In this document: in pieces, positions 11,131-22,400 of the stretch
Position numbering within the stretch: position 1 is the stretch's first letter
Layout of the letters: the number at the start of each line of letters is the position of its first letter
Assembly (NCBI GenBank): GCA_964006375.1
Contig: OZ023264.1
Location: forward strand, 176,796,010 to 176,860,009
Source: Tillus elongatus
Taxonomy: Eukaryota; Arthropoda; Insecta; Coleoptera; Cleridae
Reading direction: 5' to 3'
Length of the DNA: 64,000 bases
Translations under genes and position numbers: made by a program
The notes under the pieces: model-generated
Told to the model about the DNA's origin: nothing
Database searches by the model: none
Seen by the model: only the letters and a program-made list of their open reading frames with translations

Positions 11131-11168
11131 GTAGCCTGTCAGACGCCACCTTTCCGGTTAAGGGTTAA
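11131..11168 (-). repeat. Right terminal inverted repeat of the piggyBac-like element
   Basis: Read on the - strand from 11168 it begins TTAACCCTTAACCGGAAAGG and continues with TGGCGTCTGACAGGCTAC. It mirrors the left terminus at 508-572 apart from one base in the core and the extra 5' duplication on the left. Confidence 0.75.
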
Positions 11169-11330
11169 TTAAAATAGAATCATAACTTCTACATAGCTGT
11201 GATAGTCTACTGTCCTCAGAAAGACATTCTAATTAAATAAATTTAGGGTCCATAACTTGACCACAAAGAAAATATTCATATTCCTTTACCCATAAACTTC
11301 TGAAACGGTACGTACCCATAGACTTTTGAA

Positions 11331-12475
11331 ACGTTATATTACTCGAGTTCTAACGAAAAAATGTTAATTTTCACCAAATCATCCCTCGTTTATCCCCTAC
11401 CCCATGGAGCGATCTTACCTAAAAACAATTCAAAGCGTTCTTTTGTCGGGTGGTAACTTCATACCAAATTTGAAGATGATAATCCAATTTGTCTGAAAGT
11501 TATTGCACCTAACAGACAGACGTACAGGCCGACAGACAGAGAGTTGAAAAAAAATTATGCAGAAACAAGTTTTCTGTCTGTTTTGAGACTTTTTACGCCG
11601 TTTTAGCATAAAAAATTTCAAAATTTCTGTCACCGATATTTCACCCCCACACATTTAACATTTAATTTAATCACAGAATACCAGATGTTTGATGAAATTG
11701 AACGTTTTCTAATAAACAAAACCTAAAACGTTATGTTACTAGAGTTTTAACGAAAAAAATTCAATTTTCACCAAATCATCCCCCGTTCATCCACCATCTC
11801 CTGGGGCGATTTTTACCTAAAAACAAGCCGAACCGTTCGTTTTTCGGGTGCTAACTGTGCACCCAATTGTGAAGACGATATCTCGATTCGTTCTAAAGTT
11901 ATCGTGGTTACAGACAGACAAACACAAAAAATGTCGTTCCCAAATCATGTTTTCTATGTTTTGACACTTTTTACGACGTTTAAGCGAAAAAACTTTTTGG
12001 AAACTTTTGTCGGGCATCCACCATCTCCTGGAGCGATTTTTACATAAAAACAAGCCGAACTGTTCGTTTTTCGGGTGCTAACTGTGTACCCAATTGTGAA
12101 GACGATATCTCGATTCGTTCCAAAGTTATCCTGGTTACAGACAGACAGACACAAAAAATGTCGTTCCCAAATCATGTTTTCTGTATGTTTTGACACTTTT
12201 TACGACGTTTAAGCGAAAAAACTTTTTGGAAACTTTTGTCGGGCATCCACTATCTCCTGGAGCGATTTTTACATAAAAACAAGCCGAACCGTTCGTTTTT
12301 CGGGTGCTAACTGTGCACCCAATTGTGAAGACGATATCTCGATTCGTTCTAAAGTTATCGTGGTTACAGACAGACACAAAACATTTCGTTCCCAAATCAT
12401 GTTTAGACACTTTTTACGACGTTTAAGCGAAAAAACTTTTTTGAAACTTTTGTTACCGATGTCATACTTCCACAC
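11331..12475. repeat. Satellite-like tandem repeat, unit about 228 bp
   Basis: The marker CTCCTGGRGCGATTTTTAC occurs near 11798, 12025 and 12254, giving spacings of 227 and 229. Each unit also carries TTCGTTTTTCGGGTGCTAAC, a GACAGACAGACA tract and TTTTTACGACGTTTAAGCG. A more divergent copy with the same motif order occupies 11331-11660. Short frames on the - strand here merely reflect the repeat. The family was not identified. Confidence 0.85.
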
Positions 12476-12479
12476 GCAT

Positions 12480-13150
12480 TGACGATGTAAGAGTAAAAAA
12501 ATATATTAAGGTAAATTACCACAGTAATTTACGACACAAATTTATTACCACGGTAATTAATTTTGGTTATGAAAACCCGTAAATTACCACCGTAAATTAC
12601 CAAAAATATAAATTACGCTAATTTTACATCACTGCTGGGAACACGTGAATATAATATAGGAACCCGTCTACACTGATATGCATATTGAAAGCCATCTGAA
12701 GATACAAGCCAAGAAAAATTCCCGGTCTCCCGGTTCATGAATATTCCAGTGAATCCCAATCTAAAGCTTACGTCAAATTTTTATTTATTTTGGGGGGTGG
12801 GATGTACTGAAAACTGTAGTTTTTGTATAATAATTTCACAGGTATTATTATGTAGCCCTTTTATGCCCGGAAATAATAAGCAAATTAATTGAAAAAACAA
12901 TCAGTATTTATTTGGTGAAATTTCATTGAGAAAACTTCAAATATTCCAAGGTTTGTGGCACTTTAAAGCGCTGACCAAATTTTTGGTTTTTAATTGTGAA
13001 TCCAACTTTTCCGCATAGTGCCGATTCAATTGGACTATTTAATTTTTTCCTTATATCAAACGCTGCACCCTAATCCATATTGTGAAATGGCTTACAGGCA
13101 GATATACAAGTTATCATAAAGTAAGGGATATATTTCAGGTTATTTTGTAT
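12480..13150. other. No gene; short GTAAATTACC repeats
   Basis: At 12509-12605 the words GTAAATTACC and GTAATTTAC recur in both orientations, giving several small imperfect hairpins. The remaining sequence shows nothing recognisable. Confidence 0.5.
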
Positions 13151-13158
13151 GTTTAAAA

Positions 13159-13490
13159 GAGCCTTGGTGGTTAAGGGGTAAGAACGTGTGCCTCTGAACT
13201 GAAGGGTACCGGGTTCGATCCCAGCGTTCACTTTTCAGTACATACTGTACAATTAACATCAACCGAGGTTCTGGCATTGTATTTAAGCACGCTGAATGTC
13301 TGCACGTTCCGCCCTTCGGAGAGGGCGTAAATCCGTCGGTCCCGTGTCCATGCGATGTTGCGCACGTTAAAGATCACTACCCTTCTTACACAAAGACAGG
13401 GGTTCGGCAAATTTTCCAGGATAGTGGGGTGGAACTGCTCCCCGGCGTCGGTGATTGGCCACAGTCGCGGAAATAGACCGGCGTTAAAAA
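13159..13490 (+). mobile_element. tRNA-derived SINE, copy 1
   Basis: The head contains an A-box-like TTGGTGGTTAAGGGG and a B-box GGGTTCGATCCC (13211-13222), spaced as in a tRNA gene. The body holds a conserved core, TTCCGCCCTTCGGAGAGGGC and CGTCGGTCCCGTG, followed by GCACGTTAAAGA, which also occurs in the copy at 57609. The 3' end is A-rich with ATGAATGAATAATG. Transcription would be by RNA polymerase III. Confidence 0.82.
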
Positions 13491-13549
13491 AATGAATGAA
13501 TAATGTATTTTCAATAAATTAAGTTAACAGAAGGATCAGAAAGAAATTC

Positions 13550-14560
13550 GATTGCTTAAATAATAGGATTTATTATGTCCAACGGCGGTTAATGCAAATG
13601 TTCGATATGTCGTCCATTTTGCTGCTCTACAATCACCCACTGTTCCTTCAAATTGTACACAGCATTATTCAGAATTTATTGGTTAAATTGCAACAATTTG
13701 CTCCCTAATAGAGCCTTTCATTCTCCCAGAGTTGTTGGTCATGTTCTAAACACCAAATTTTCTTAGATAACCCCACAGCCAGTAATCCGCTGGGTTGAGA
13801 TCAGGTGATCGTGGAGGCCATGAATTTACAGAATGTCTGCTTATAACACGATCTGGAAAAAGCCCAGCAATTAACAATTCTTCATCCTGCATAAAAATCA
13901 TGTTTTCGATTCATCCGTGGAATGACACAATATCATAACATTTGTAGTTATCGTGTACCAGTAACAGTTACAGAGGCGGCCTCTCCATTTTGTGTCTCCT
14001 CAAAAAAGTATGGTCCAATGATAACATTAGTTGTGAAACCGCACCAAACGGTGACTTTCTTGTCATGAAGGCCTTCCTGAACGATTTCATGTGGATTATC
14101 TGTTGACCATATTCGGCATTTTTTGAGTGATGACTCCTCCATTTAGAGAGAAATGAGCCTCATCTGTCCATGTGATAAACCGATTCTGGTTCAATTTCCA
14201 GCTGAACCAGTATCCGAAAAGAAAAAATCATAACTGATAGGAAAATCTGCGTACTTTAATTTAAACAGCCAGTTTCAGTTTATAGGGATACATTTTTGGG
14301 ATTTTGCGTTAAATTTTCCAAATCGTGGTGTATGGCATTAGCAATCGACTTAATATCGAAGTCGCACTACTGCTTGCTAGCAGATTAGTGTTGGCTATGT
14401 TTTGATTTTCGAGAAGAACGTCTGCAATTTGGACATCACTAATCTTTGGTATTCCTGATCTCTGTAGGTTAGTTAAGACCCTGTTCTATCAAATTTGCTA
14501 ATCAAATTACACTACGCTTTCATTTGACAGGGCCCTGTTCTCAAACTCTTTTTCATATGA
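13550..14560 (-). pseudogene. Degraded Tc1/mariner-type transposase
   Basis: On the - strand the segment 13948-14142 encodes CRIWSTDNPHEI and VTVWCGF, the DDE-core surroundings shared with the DD41D element next door. Further downstream (13740-13860) SWPPRSPDLNPADYWLW is readable, the third catalytic region. The frame is broken in many places and no clear inverted termini were found. It is related to, but clearly older than, the element at 14613. Confidence 0.72.
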
Positions 14561-14707
14561 AATCTTCTTTATCCAGCAGTGTAATTTCTACCACAATTAT
14601 AATAAGGTTTTAACGGGTGGGCCATCTAACGTTTAGAATTGGCACTATAGGTTATTTTGAGGTTGGAAGGTTTGAAGATATTTCCGATGTAACAGAAAGT
14701 TCGTTTT

Positions 14708-15791
14708 ATGTTTATCATTTATGAAATGGGTCGCTTTTCGCTTGAACAAAGTTGGGAAATGTTAAAAACTTATATCCAAAGTGGTGAGTCTTCTACTCAA
14801 ACTGTCAGAAATTTACGAAAAAAATTTGACAAAAAGGATGTGCCAAAAACGCAGTTTGTGGATCAATTTGTGAAGCGAGTTCGTGAAACTGGATCGTTGT
14901 TGGATAAAACAACCTGTGTACGTACTCGTACATCGCTGCTGTTGCTCAGAGTGTGCTTGAACAACCATCAACATCAACTCGTCATTGTTCTCAAGAATTA
15001 AACATTTCACGGACTTCTTTGAGAAGAATGTTGCATAAAGATCTCGATATGAATGCGTACAAAGTTCAGTTAATGCAAGAGCTGAATCCGTATGACCATC
15101 CGATTCGTTTTTGGTTATTCAATGGGCCGAAGACCGCTTGATAGAAGATGAGCATTTTTACCGAAAAATCATCTTTTCAGATGAAGCTCATTTCCACCTC
15201 GGAGGATACGTCAATAAGCAAAATTGTCGTATCTGGGGCTCAGAAAATCCACACGTCGTCGTGGAGAAACCAATGCATCCACAACGATTGACTGTCTGGT
15301 GCGGATTTTGGTCTAGCGGCATTATTGAGCCATTTTTCTTTGAAAATGAGCAAGGAAACGCCGTTACAGTGAATGGCGATCGCTACCGCGCCATACTAAG
15401 AGATTTTTCGTTTCCCAAAATTGAAGAGTATGACATAGGCGACATTTGGTTTCAACAGGACGGCGCAACGTGCCACACAGCCAACGTAACAATCGATCTT
15501 TTGCGCACTGTTTTCGAAAATTGCATAATCAGCCGAAATGCTGATGTCAATTGGCCACATCGAAGCTGCGATTTGACTCCGTTGGACATTTTTTTGTGGG
15601 GAGCCGTTCAAGACAAGTGTTACTCTAACCATCCTGAGACGATTGACGACTTCAAACATGAAATCGAAGTTGCCATTGACGAAGTAGAGGCCCAAACAAT
15701 CAAAAATGTACTGAAAAATTGGACTGATCGAATGGGGTATTGTAAGGCTAGCCGTGGCAGTCATTTGAATGATGTTTTCTTCCATTCCTAA
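14708..15791 (+). pseudogene. DD41D mariner transposase, two frameshifts
   Basis: The frame starts at 14708 or at the internal ATG in MGRFSLEQ. It shifts near 14940 and again near 15110, then runs to 15791. The N-terminal part is a helix-turn-helix DNA-binding region (QSGESSTQTVRNLRKKF, then NISRTSLRRML). The catalytic triad is present: IFSDEAHFH, WFQQDGATCH and CDLTPLDIFLWG. Counting between the second Asp and the Asp in TPLD gives 41 residues, hence DD41D (rosa-like group). The enzyme would cut at the TIRs and insert at TA. All three catalytic acids are intact, and only the frameshifts inactivate it. Confidence 0.88.
15181..15600 (+). other. DDE catalytic core of the DD41D mariner
   Basis: The three acids lie at SDEAHFH (about 15180), QQDGATCH (about 15460) and TPLDIFLWG (about 15585), all in the single frame 15111-15791. 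The catalytic domain itself therefore contains no lesion. Confidence 0.8.
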
Positions 15792-15896
15792 ATGGAAAGG
15801 GCCAATCTTTCTAATAAACTCATAACTTTGAAAACATATTTATTAGTTTTTTTTATAGCCGATTCAAATTCCAAATCTTAAATGGTCCACCTGTTA

Positions 15897-16154
15897 CTAA
15901 ACCAATTTTTCTTCATAATTCCATGTTATTAAAGTTTAAATCATTTCAATGTACGTTTACGTGAGTTTTATTTGGAGAACAATTCTCTAAATCGCTATGA
16001 TTATATTTGACACTTGTATCAGCAGTTGACACAACTCTTTTGTTTTCCATAGATATGGTAAAATACAATTATTGAAGCAACTAGATTCCATTTACCTTTT
16101 GATACTAGCTTGATTTCTTAAAATTATATATAAGACTTTAAAGTACATCCCCTC
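15897..16154. other. AT-rich spacer, no gene
   Basis: No reading frame or repeat was recognised between the mariner and the LINE palindrome. Confidence 0.4.
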
Positions 16155-17182
16155 CTTTTTTTCTCCCTTAGAGCTCGTCCGCGTCTTTGCCGCCCCGATA
16201 GCACCGCAGCCTTTGGCTTATTGTGCATGCCCTTAGTCTTTCTACTCCACCCATTCCAGAACCTCTGTGCCTTGAACTAATCTGCACAGCGATTGGTAGG
16301 GTGAAGTTTTATATTGCTCTGTCTCCGGTCTAGACTGACCGTAGATCAGTTGTCTTTTGCGTCCAGAGCTTAACACTCGCACAAGATGTCAGCACATCTT
16401 GTGCGAGTGTAAAGCTAGGAATCAGCCCAGCGGCTGATTCCTCCCCATGGCCGCAGAGTCTGCATGCCAGGTCCCCCTCGAAGCGACCCATTTTATGCAG
16501 GTGTTTTTTAACGGCCATGTGTCCCGTCAAGAGTCATGTTATGTTTCTGAGCTGTCCTCTGCTAAGATTTAGCAGCTCCACAGCTCTCTTTGAACTGGGT
16601 TCCTCAATTACTGACCTCCCATGTCTGAGCCTTGGACAGTCTGCCCAGTACACCTTGTATTTGTTTCTGACCCAGGACTTAATGGCTCCCCTGGCAGTGC
16701 TCTTTGTCACGCCCAGAACCGGTTCTGGTTCCATAAATGGTTCTCCTGATCCTCTCTTCGCGAGACTGTCAGCTTCCTCTTGCTTATGACCCCCGAGTGA
16801 CCCGGCACCCAGATGAAGGTCACCTCATTCTGCCCAGCCAGGTCTCTCGTCTCGTCTCGGCATTCACTTACCAGCCTGGAATTGACCCTTGTGCTACTTA
16901 GGACCTTAAGGGCTGCCTGGCTGTCTGTGGCTATGAGTATCCGCTTATTGGTGTAGCCCCTCCTCTTGTTCTCCCGCACACAGTGCAGGATTGCGTACAT
17001 TTCGGCCTGAAAGACGTTGCATGGGCTCTGAGGGAAATACTATGACTTAGACTCGATCCTTCCAAATAAACACCTGCCCCCGTCTCATTCCCCCCGCCGG
17101 ATCCGTCCGTGAACCAGACGAGCGCGTCCCGTGGTATACCCGGCGTCTCCTCCCGCCATGACTCGCGGTCGGGGATTTCCAC
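16155..17182 (-). mobile_element. LINE 3' end with RNase H domain, left arm of palindrome
   Basis: On the - strand it encodes VWFTDGSGGG, MYAILHCVREN, ATDSQAALKVL and FIWVPGHS (RNase H catalytic surroundings), then KSWVRNKYKVYWADCP, LTGHMAVKKHLHKMG and CRLCG, the C-terminal knuckle region of RNase H-bearing LINEs. The frame is broken. It is 5'-truncated and lies head to head with a second copy at 17289-18225. Confidence 0.82.
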
Positions 17183-17288
17183 TGTAAAATTGTTTTCCCC
17201 GCAGAAGTGTATCCCTTACTTTATGGTGACCCCATATTTCTGAATCTGCAATCTCCAGCTATATTGAAGCAAACTAATATGCATTTTA

Positions 17289-18225
17289 CCACGGGACGCG
17301 CTCGTCTGGTTCACGGACGGATCCGGGGGGGAATGTAGGACGGGGGCAGGTGTTTACTCGGAAGGACCGAGGGTAAGTCATAGTATTTCCCTCGGAGCCC
17401 ATGCAACGGTGTTTCAGGCCGAGATGTACGCCATCCTGCACTGTGTGCGGGAGAACAAGGGGGGGCTACACCAAGCGGATCCTCATAGCCACAGACAGCC
17501 AGGCAGCCCTTAAGGCACTAAGTAGCACACGGGTAAATTCCTGGCTGGTGAGTGAGTGCCGAGACGAGACGAGCGACCTGGCTGGGCAGAATGAGGTGAC
17601 CCTCATCTGGGTGCCGGGCCACTCGAGGGTCAAAGGCAATGAAGAAGCTGACAGTCTCGCGAAGAGAGGGTCAGCAGAACCATTTATGGGACCAGAACCG
17701 GCTCTGGGCGTGACAAAGAGCACTGCCAGTGGAGCCATTAAGTCCTGGGTCAGAAACCAACACAAGGTGTACTGGGCGGACTGTCCAGGGCTCAGACATG
17801 GGAAGTCAATAATTGACGGACCCACTTCAAAGAGAGCTGTGGAGCTGCTAAATCTTAGCAGAGGACAGCTCAGAAACACAACAGGTCTCTTGACGGGACA
17901 CATGGCCGTCAAGAAACACCTGCATAAAATGGGGCGGTTCCAAGGGGACCTCGCATGCAGACTCTGCGGCGAGGGGAGGAATCAGCCCAGCACATCTTGT
18001 GCGAGTGTAAAGCTCTGGACCGCAAAAGACAACTGATCTACGGTCAGTCTAGACTGGAGACAGAGCAATATAAAACTTCACCCTACCAATCGCTCTGCAG
18101 ACTAGTTCAAGGGACAGTGATTTTGGAATGGGTGGAGTAAGACTAAGGGTATGCACAATCGGCCGAAGGTTACAGTGCTATCGGGGCGGCAAGGCCGCGG
18201 ACGAGCCCTGAGGGGAAAAAATATG
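17289..18225 (+). mobile_element. LINE 3' end with RNase H domain, right arm of palindrome
   Basis: The same element end as at 16155-17182 lies on the opposite strand. A long frame from 17401 to 18036 covers ATDSQAALKAL, LIWVPGHSRVKGNEEADSL, KSWVRNQHKVYWADCP and CRLCGEG. Near-identical sequence pairs 17062-17131 with 17289-17352, and 16160-16260 with 18120-18225. The centre (17132-17288) is unpaired. Confidence 0.82.
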
Positions 18226-18457
18226 CATTTTGCAAAAAAAACTAGATTTATATGTCTTTATGGCATGTATGCCATCATTCTTTTGGGAACATGGAAGGCA
18301 GTTATCAAAGACTATGTATACTATATAACTTGTTGAAAAATGTCTTCTACTTGGTTATTTTAGGGATTTAGAATATTTTAGTTTTTCGAATTGATCGATT
18401 TTTGGTAGACGAGTAAGAAATTTTTTTATTTCTAGGTAACATAAATGGATTGTCACA
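18226..18457 (+). other. CTDSPL2 upstream intron end and 5' UTR piece
   Basis: A pyrimidine-rich tract ending TTTATTTCTAG (AG at 18434-18435) is an acceptor. 18436-18457 is then 5' UTR before the chosen ATG, so at least one noncoding exon lies upstream, probably within or beyond the repeats to the left. Confidence 0.5.
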
Positions 18458-19411
18458 ATGTGGTTACGTAGTGAAAAGCGCAACAGAAGTTTTCATGCAG
18501 TTTTGCTGAAGAAAATAAAAAAAGCTAAAAAACCTGTGAGAAAAACGTGGTCACAAAAATCTTCTGCGGTGGCCCTTTATAAAAATGTTATAAAAACCAG
18601 CAAAAACATTTTTAATAAGTCTAATTTATTATCCAAAGAAATTGGAAAGGGGTCAGACGAGGGCAAAGAGAACTTTCAAGTACAAGTAGTACCTGAAATT
18701 TACGATGAAGAACCAGCATCTACCAAAATAATTGAAAACCTGACCAACGTGGCTCTAAGTAACATTGTGGAGGAAAACTTACCTCCAGAAAAATGTACTA
18801 CCAACATAAATAATAGTGAAAGTTCTCTTGGCCATCCAGTTGAATCAGATTTACCTACTGAAATTGAATATTCAAGCATCGAAATCGAGACAAATTTATC
18901 AATAGCTTGTGAAGAAACACTACCAGAGTCAGAATTCAGCGACAGGATGCAGTTCCAAGTGACAGATAAGAAGCCATGTGAATATTCAAAAGATAAATAC
19001 AACTTCAGTGTATTTTCAGATAAGATCTGTGAAACCATGTATTACGATTACACACCTTTGCGGGCAGACTTTGCTGATATGCCTATAGATATCAATGATT
19101 TGAACGTTAACCATCAGGAGTTCAACAACATGTTGGATGAAGAAATGTCGAGGAATGTCAGTATTGGCAGTATGTATGATTATTCAAGTTTGTATACCAG
19201 TAACGTCACAGACAACAGTATGATCTCAAGTGTTGAACAAGCCAGTGAAGAAAGATTGGATAGGCAGCCCGAGCACTGCCAAGTGGAAGATACATGGGAA
19301 GCCTTTGATCCTTATTTTTTTATCAAACATTTGCCACCGCTTACTTTTGAAATGAGATCCAAATGTCCTGCACTGCCATTGAAGACTAGATCAAGTCCTG
19401 AATTCAGCCTG
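18458..19411 (+). CDS. CTDSPL2: CTDSPL2 coding exon 1 (N-terminal 318 codons)
   Basis: It encodes the variable regulatory N-terminus and the conserved linker ending TRSSPEFSL. The donor is CTG|GTAAGT at 19412. A long-exon N-terminus contrasts with the many small exons of vertebrate CTDSPL2. Confidence 0.9.
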
Positions 19412-22400
19412 GTAAGTGGTAGAAATAACCAAATGACAATCTCTACATAACAAAAATATTGAAAAAGAAATGTTCTACTTAGGCTTACATTAAATTTGCA
19501 TGTATTTGAGAATCATAATAATAATGCTTTATTTGTTTCATACAACATGTATACATTACCCGTAATGGTTGTGAAACTTGTCAAAATAGTAACAAATTAA
19601 CAAACAAAATAAAAAATACATAAGTTCAAATAAAATAATAAATTCAAATAAAATAAAATAAAACAAAATAAAATGGACTACAATTTGATTATCTCCCATA
19701 TGTTTCCCCTTGTATTGTTTTATCAGCTAAGTACTCATCAACAGTATAGTAAGCCTCCCCTTCTAATATTTTTCTCAGTTTTGCTTTGAGTGTCGAACGA
19801 TTGCATTTTTTTATTTCATTAGGTATATGGTTATATATTTATATGATGGCGGCATGTACATTTTTTTGTAAATATGTGAAGTTTTGTCTTTGGCTGTTCA
19901 GATCCTCTTTATTTCTAGTATTAGGCTCGTTTGTACGTAAACACTCCTTAAACAGTTCACTGTGTTTTTTTAGAAACATCACTGCATTCAAAATGTATAT
20001 ACATGTGACTGTAAGTATTTTTTCCCTTATTAAACAGCTTCCTGTTTGTTCCAAGTTCAGTATACTTCTGAGACATCTCTTCTGAAGTACAAAAATTCTG
20101 CTTACATCTGTAGATTTCCCCCAAAATATGATGCCATATTGTATTCTACTTTTTATATAGGCATGATATGCCATTATAGCTACATTTTTATTTGTTATCG
20201 TAGCCAGTGTTCTTAGTGCAAATATATATCTTGACATGTTATTGGCAATGGAGTTAATATGTTTCTTCCAGTCAAGACGATGGTCAATTTCTATTCCTAG
20301 GAAGTTTGCAGACTGATGATTTTAATATATTTCACTTACACGTTAGTATTAACTCCTCGTTTATTTTCTTAAAGTTAAAATGTATTAATTTGGTTTTGCC
20401 AATGTTCATTATTAAGTTGTTATTTGAAAACCATGAATTCAGGGTATTAACAGATGATTCAATTTTTCTTCTCAGTTCATCTGTAGTGTTGCTTCTGTAG
20501 ATAATAGACGTATCGTCTGCAAACGATATTAATTTTTCATCTACTATTTCTGGTAAGTCATTTGTATATATAATGTATAAAAGTGGTCCTAAAATCGACC
20601 CTTGTGGGATACCTTTAATTATCTGTTCCTTTTGTAATCTATATATGTTGTTGTTATATTTCTCAACGATAACATATTATGTACTAAATTTCACCATTTC
20701 ACCAAAATAATTTTTTTTTTTTTTGATATAAATTTTTTTAAAACACATTTTTGATTAGGTAACTGATTCGATGAGGCTGGCTAATGAACTTATACAAGTT
20801 AATCCACATAAAAATACATGGCAAGTTTGATCGATTTATTGTTTTTAGTGAATTTTCTCCCGACTTTTGAATTTTGAAAAAATTGTATCAAATGGGCGCT
20901 AATTAGACCCACTAGAACACATATCCGGGGTCAGTTTCAATTTTTTTCACACCGATAACTCCAATAAGAATTGGCCGATTTTGATTAAGTTTGGTGAATA
21001 CCTTCCTTTTGCAAGTGGCTTGGATAAGTTCGTTAGCCAGGAAAATCGGCCCAGGTTTTCCCCGAAAATTTTGTGTTTTCTTTTGAAAAAAAAATTATAT
21101 CCGGAAATAACAAAGTGAGGGCAACCACATTTGGTACGCTGGTTTCTGTCATAAAGAGTATCCTATATAAATTCAGATCTGTATTTTAAAAGACAAAAAA
21201 GTTAGAGGTAAATTAAATTTTAATTAATTAAATCTGATTCAAGAAAGTTAAAACGTCAAAATTGATTGATCAGAATGTGAGTGAAAAATACTACTAGAAA
21301 TGACTAATAAGCTCCTAGATATGTGTCTAAGTTGTTATTTTCCTTGATTTCGTTAAAATATGAGCAAAAATCCATTGTAGATCAAAATGGTTTTGTGTAA
21401 ATTATAAAAACTTGAACAAAGGGATATACCTGCTAGTAAATGCATGTAGTGCATTCATATCTCCGGAAATAACAAAGTGAAGGCAACCAAATTTGGTACG
21501 CGGGTTTATATCATTATAGGTAAATTACCTACCAAAATTTAGCTCTGTAAGTTAAAAAGACAAAAAAGTTATCGGCATTTAAAGAAAAATAAATTGGGGT
21601 TTTCCTCAAAACGTCGATGTCGCGATTTAAAACGTCAAAATTGGCAACATTTAGGCAAAGAACCTTAAACTGATATGAGCTATGGAAAGAAAATATCTCA
21701 AGAAGAATGTTTTACAAAGCCTGAAGTTTTAGCTTCAACCGTCATTGTCCTTCATTTTACTAAAATATTTCCAGAAAATTCTTTTCAAATAGATCCTTTC
21801 ACTAATGCTTTGGCATTAGTCTTAGCTCTGGAGTTTTATCGTTTAATGGCATATAATTTTTGTCGAATTTTCCTTAAAAAAATCAATAAGTTCAATATAT
21901 CCGTTATTATACAAGATACAAAAAAAATTGTATACATTAATTATAGGGTGTCTTGAGCTACATCTTTAAAAAAATGTCTACAATCACAGGATGGCCATAA
22001 GTCGTTGCTGATACAAATTTTCTTTTCTTTTTTAATCGTACACGCCTTATCTTATTGCATTTTTGTATTTTCCATCGAAATATAGTGCATGTTTGTAAGA
22101 AAAGAAATTCGGGACGCAGCAAGTGCGTTATGGTAGCGAATTTTCATTAAATGCTTCAATTTTAAATAGCTTAATTTGCTATTAACGTATAAGGTTGGCC
22201 AAGAAACCCGTTTTTTCTGGAACACTAGTTTACTTTCAGAAATTTTTGTACATTTTCAAACAATAAAGTTATTTTGATGAAACATGGCACATTGTTTTTA
22301 CCATATAGGTTATACTGGTAACCAAATTTGATACCTGCGTTCTTTTAAAAAAAAAAACATATTCGCTATTAAAAAGATTTATATGAAAATTCACTACCAT

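Larger units (their letters stand above)
508..11168 (-). mobile_element. piggyBac-like DNA transposon carrying a nested LINE
   Basis: The left end reads TTAA (508-511) followed by GCCTTAACCGGAAAGGTGG. The right end, read on the - strand from 11168, is TTAA followed by CCCTTAACCGGAAAGGTGG, so the inverted termini match at about 18 of 19 bases and both abut the TTAA target typical of piggyBac. A transposase remnant (860-2699, - strand) lies inside. The 10.7-kb span is inflated by a LINE (about 3630-9330) and also holds a THAP-domain pseudogene near the right end. A third terminus-like block at 2727-2985 suggests the structure may be two related copies, so the outer boundaries are solid but unity as one element is inferred. 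Confidence 0.75.
14613..15894 (+). mobile_element. DD41D mariner-like element with TIRs and TA target
   Basis: The left end is TA followed by ACGGGTGGGCCATCTAA. The right end read inward is TA followed by ACAGGTGGACCATTTAA. The element is 1.28 kb, the usual mariner size, and a TA duplication flanks it (14611-14612, 15895-15896). It contains one transposase gene with two frameshifts. Confidence 0.85.

Noticed and set aside
11817..12475. Series of similar 70-90-residue frames on the - strand
   Set aside because: They follow the 228-bp tandem repeat exactly, share frameshifted variants and have no protein features.
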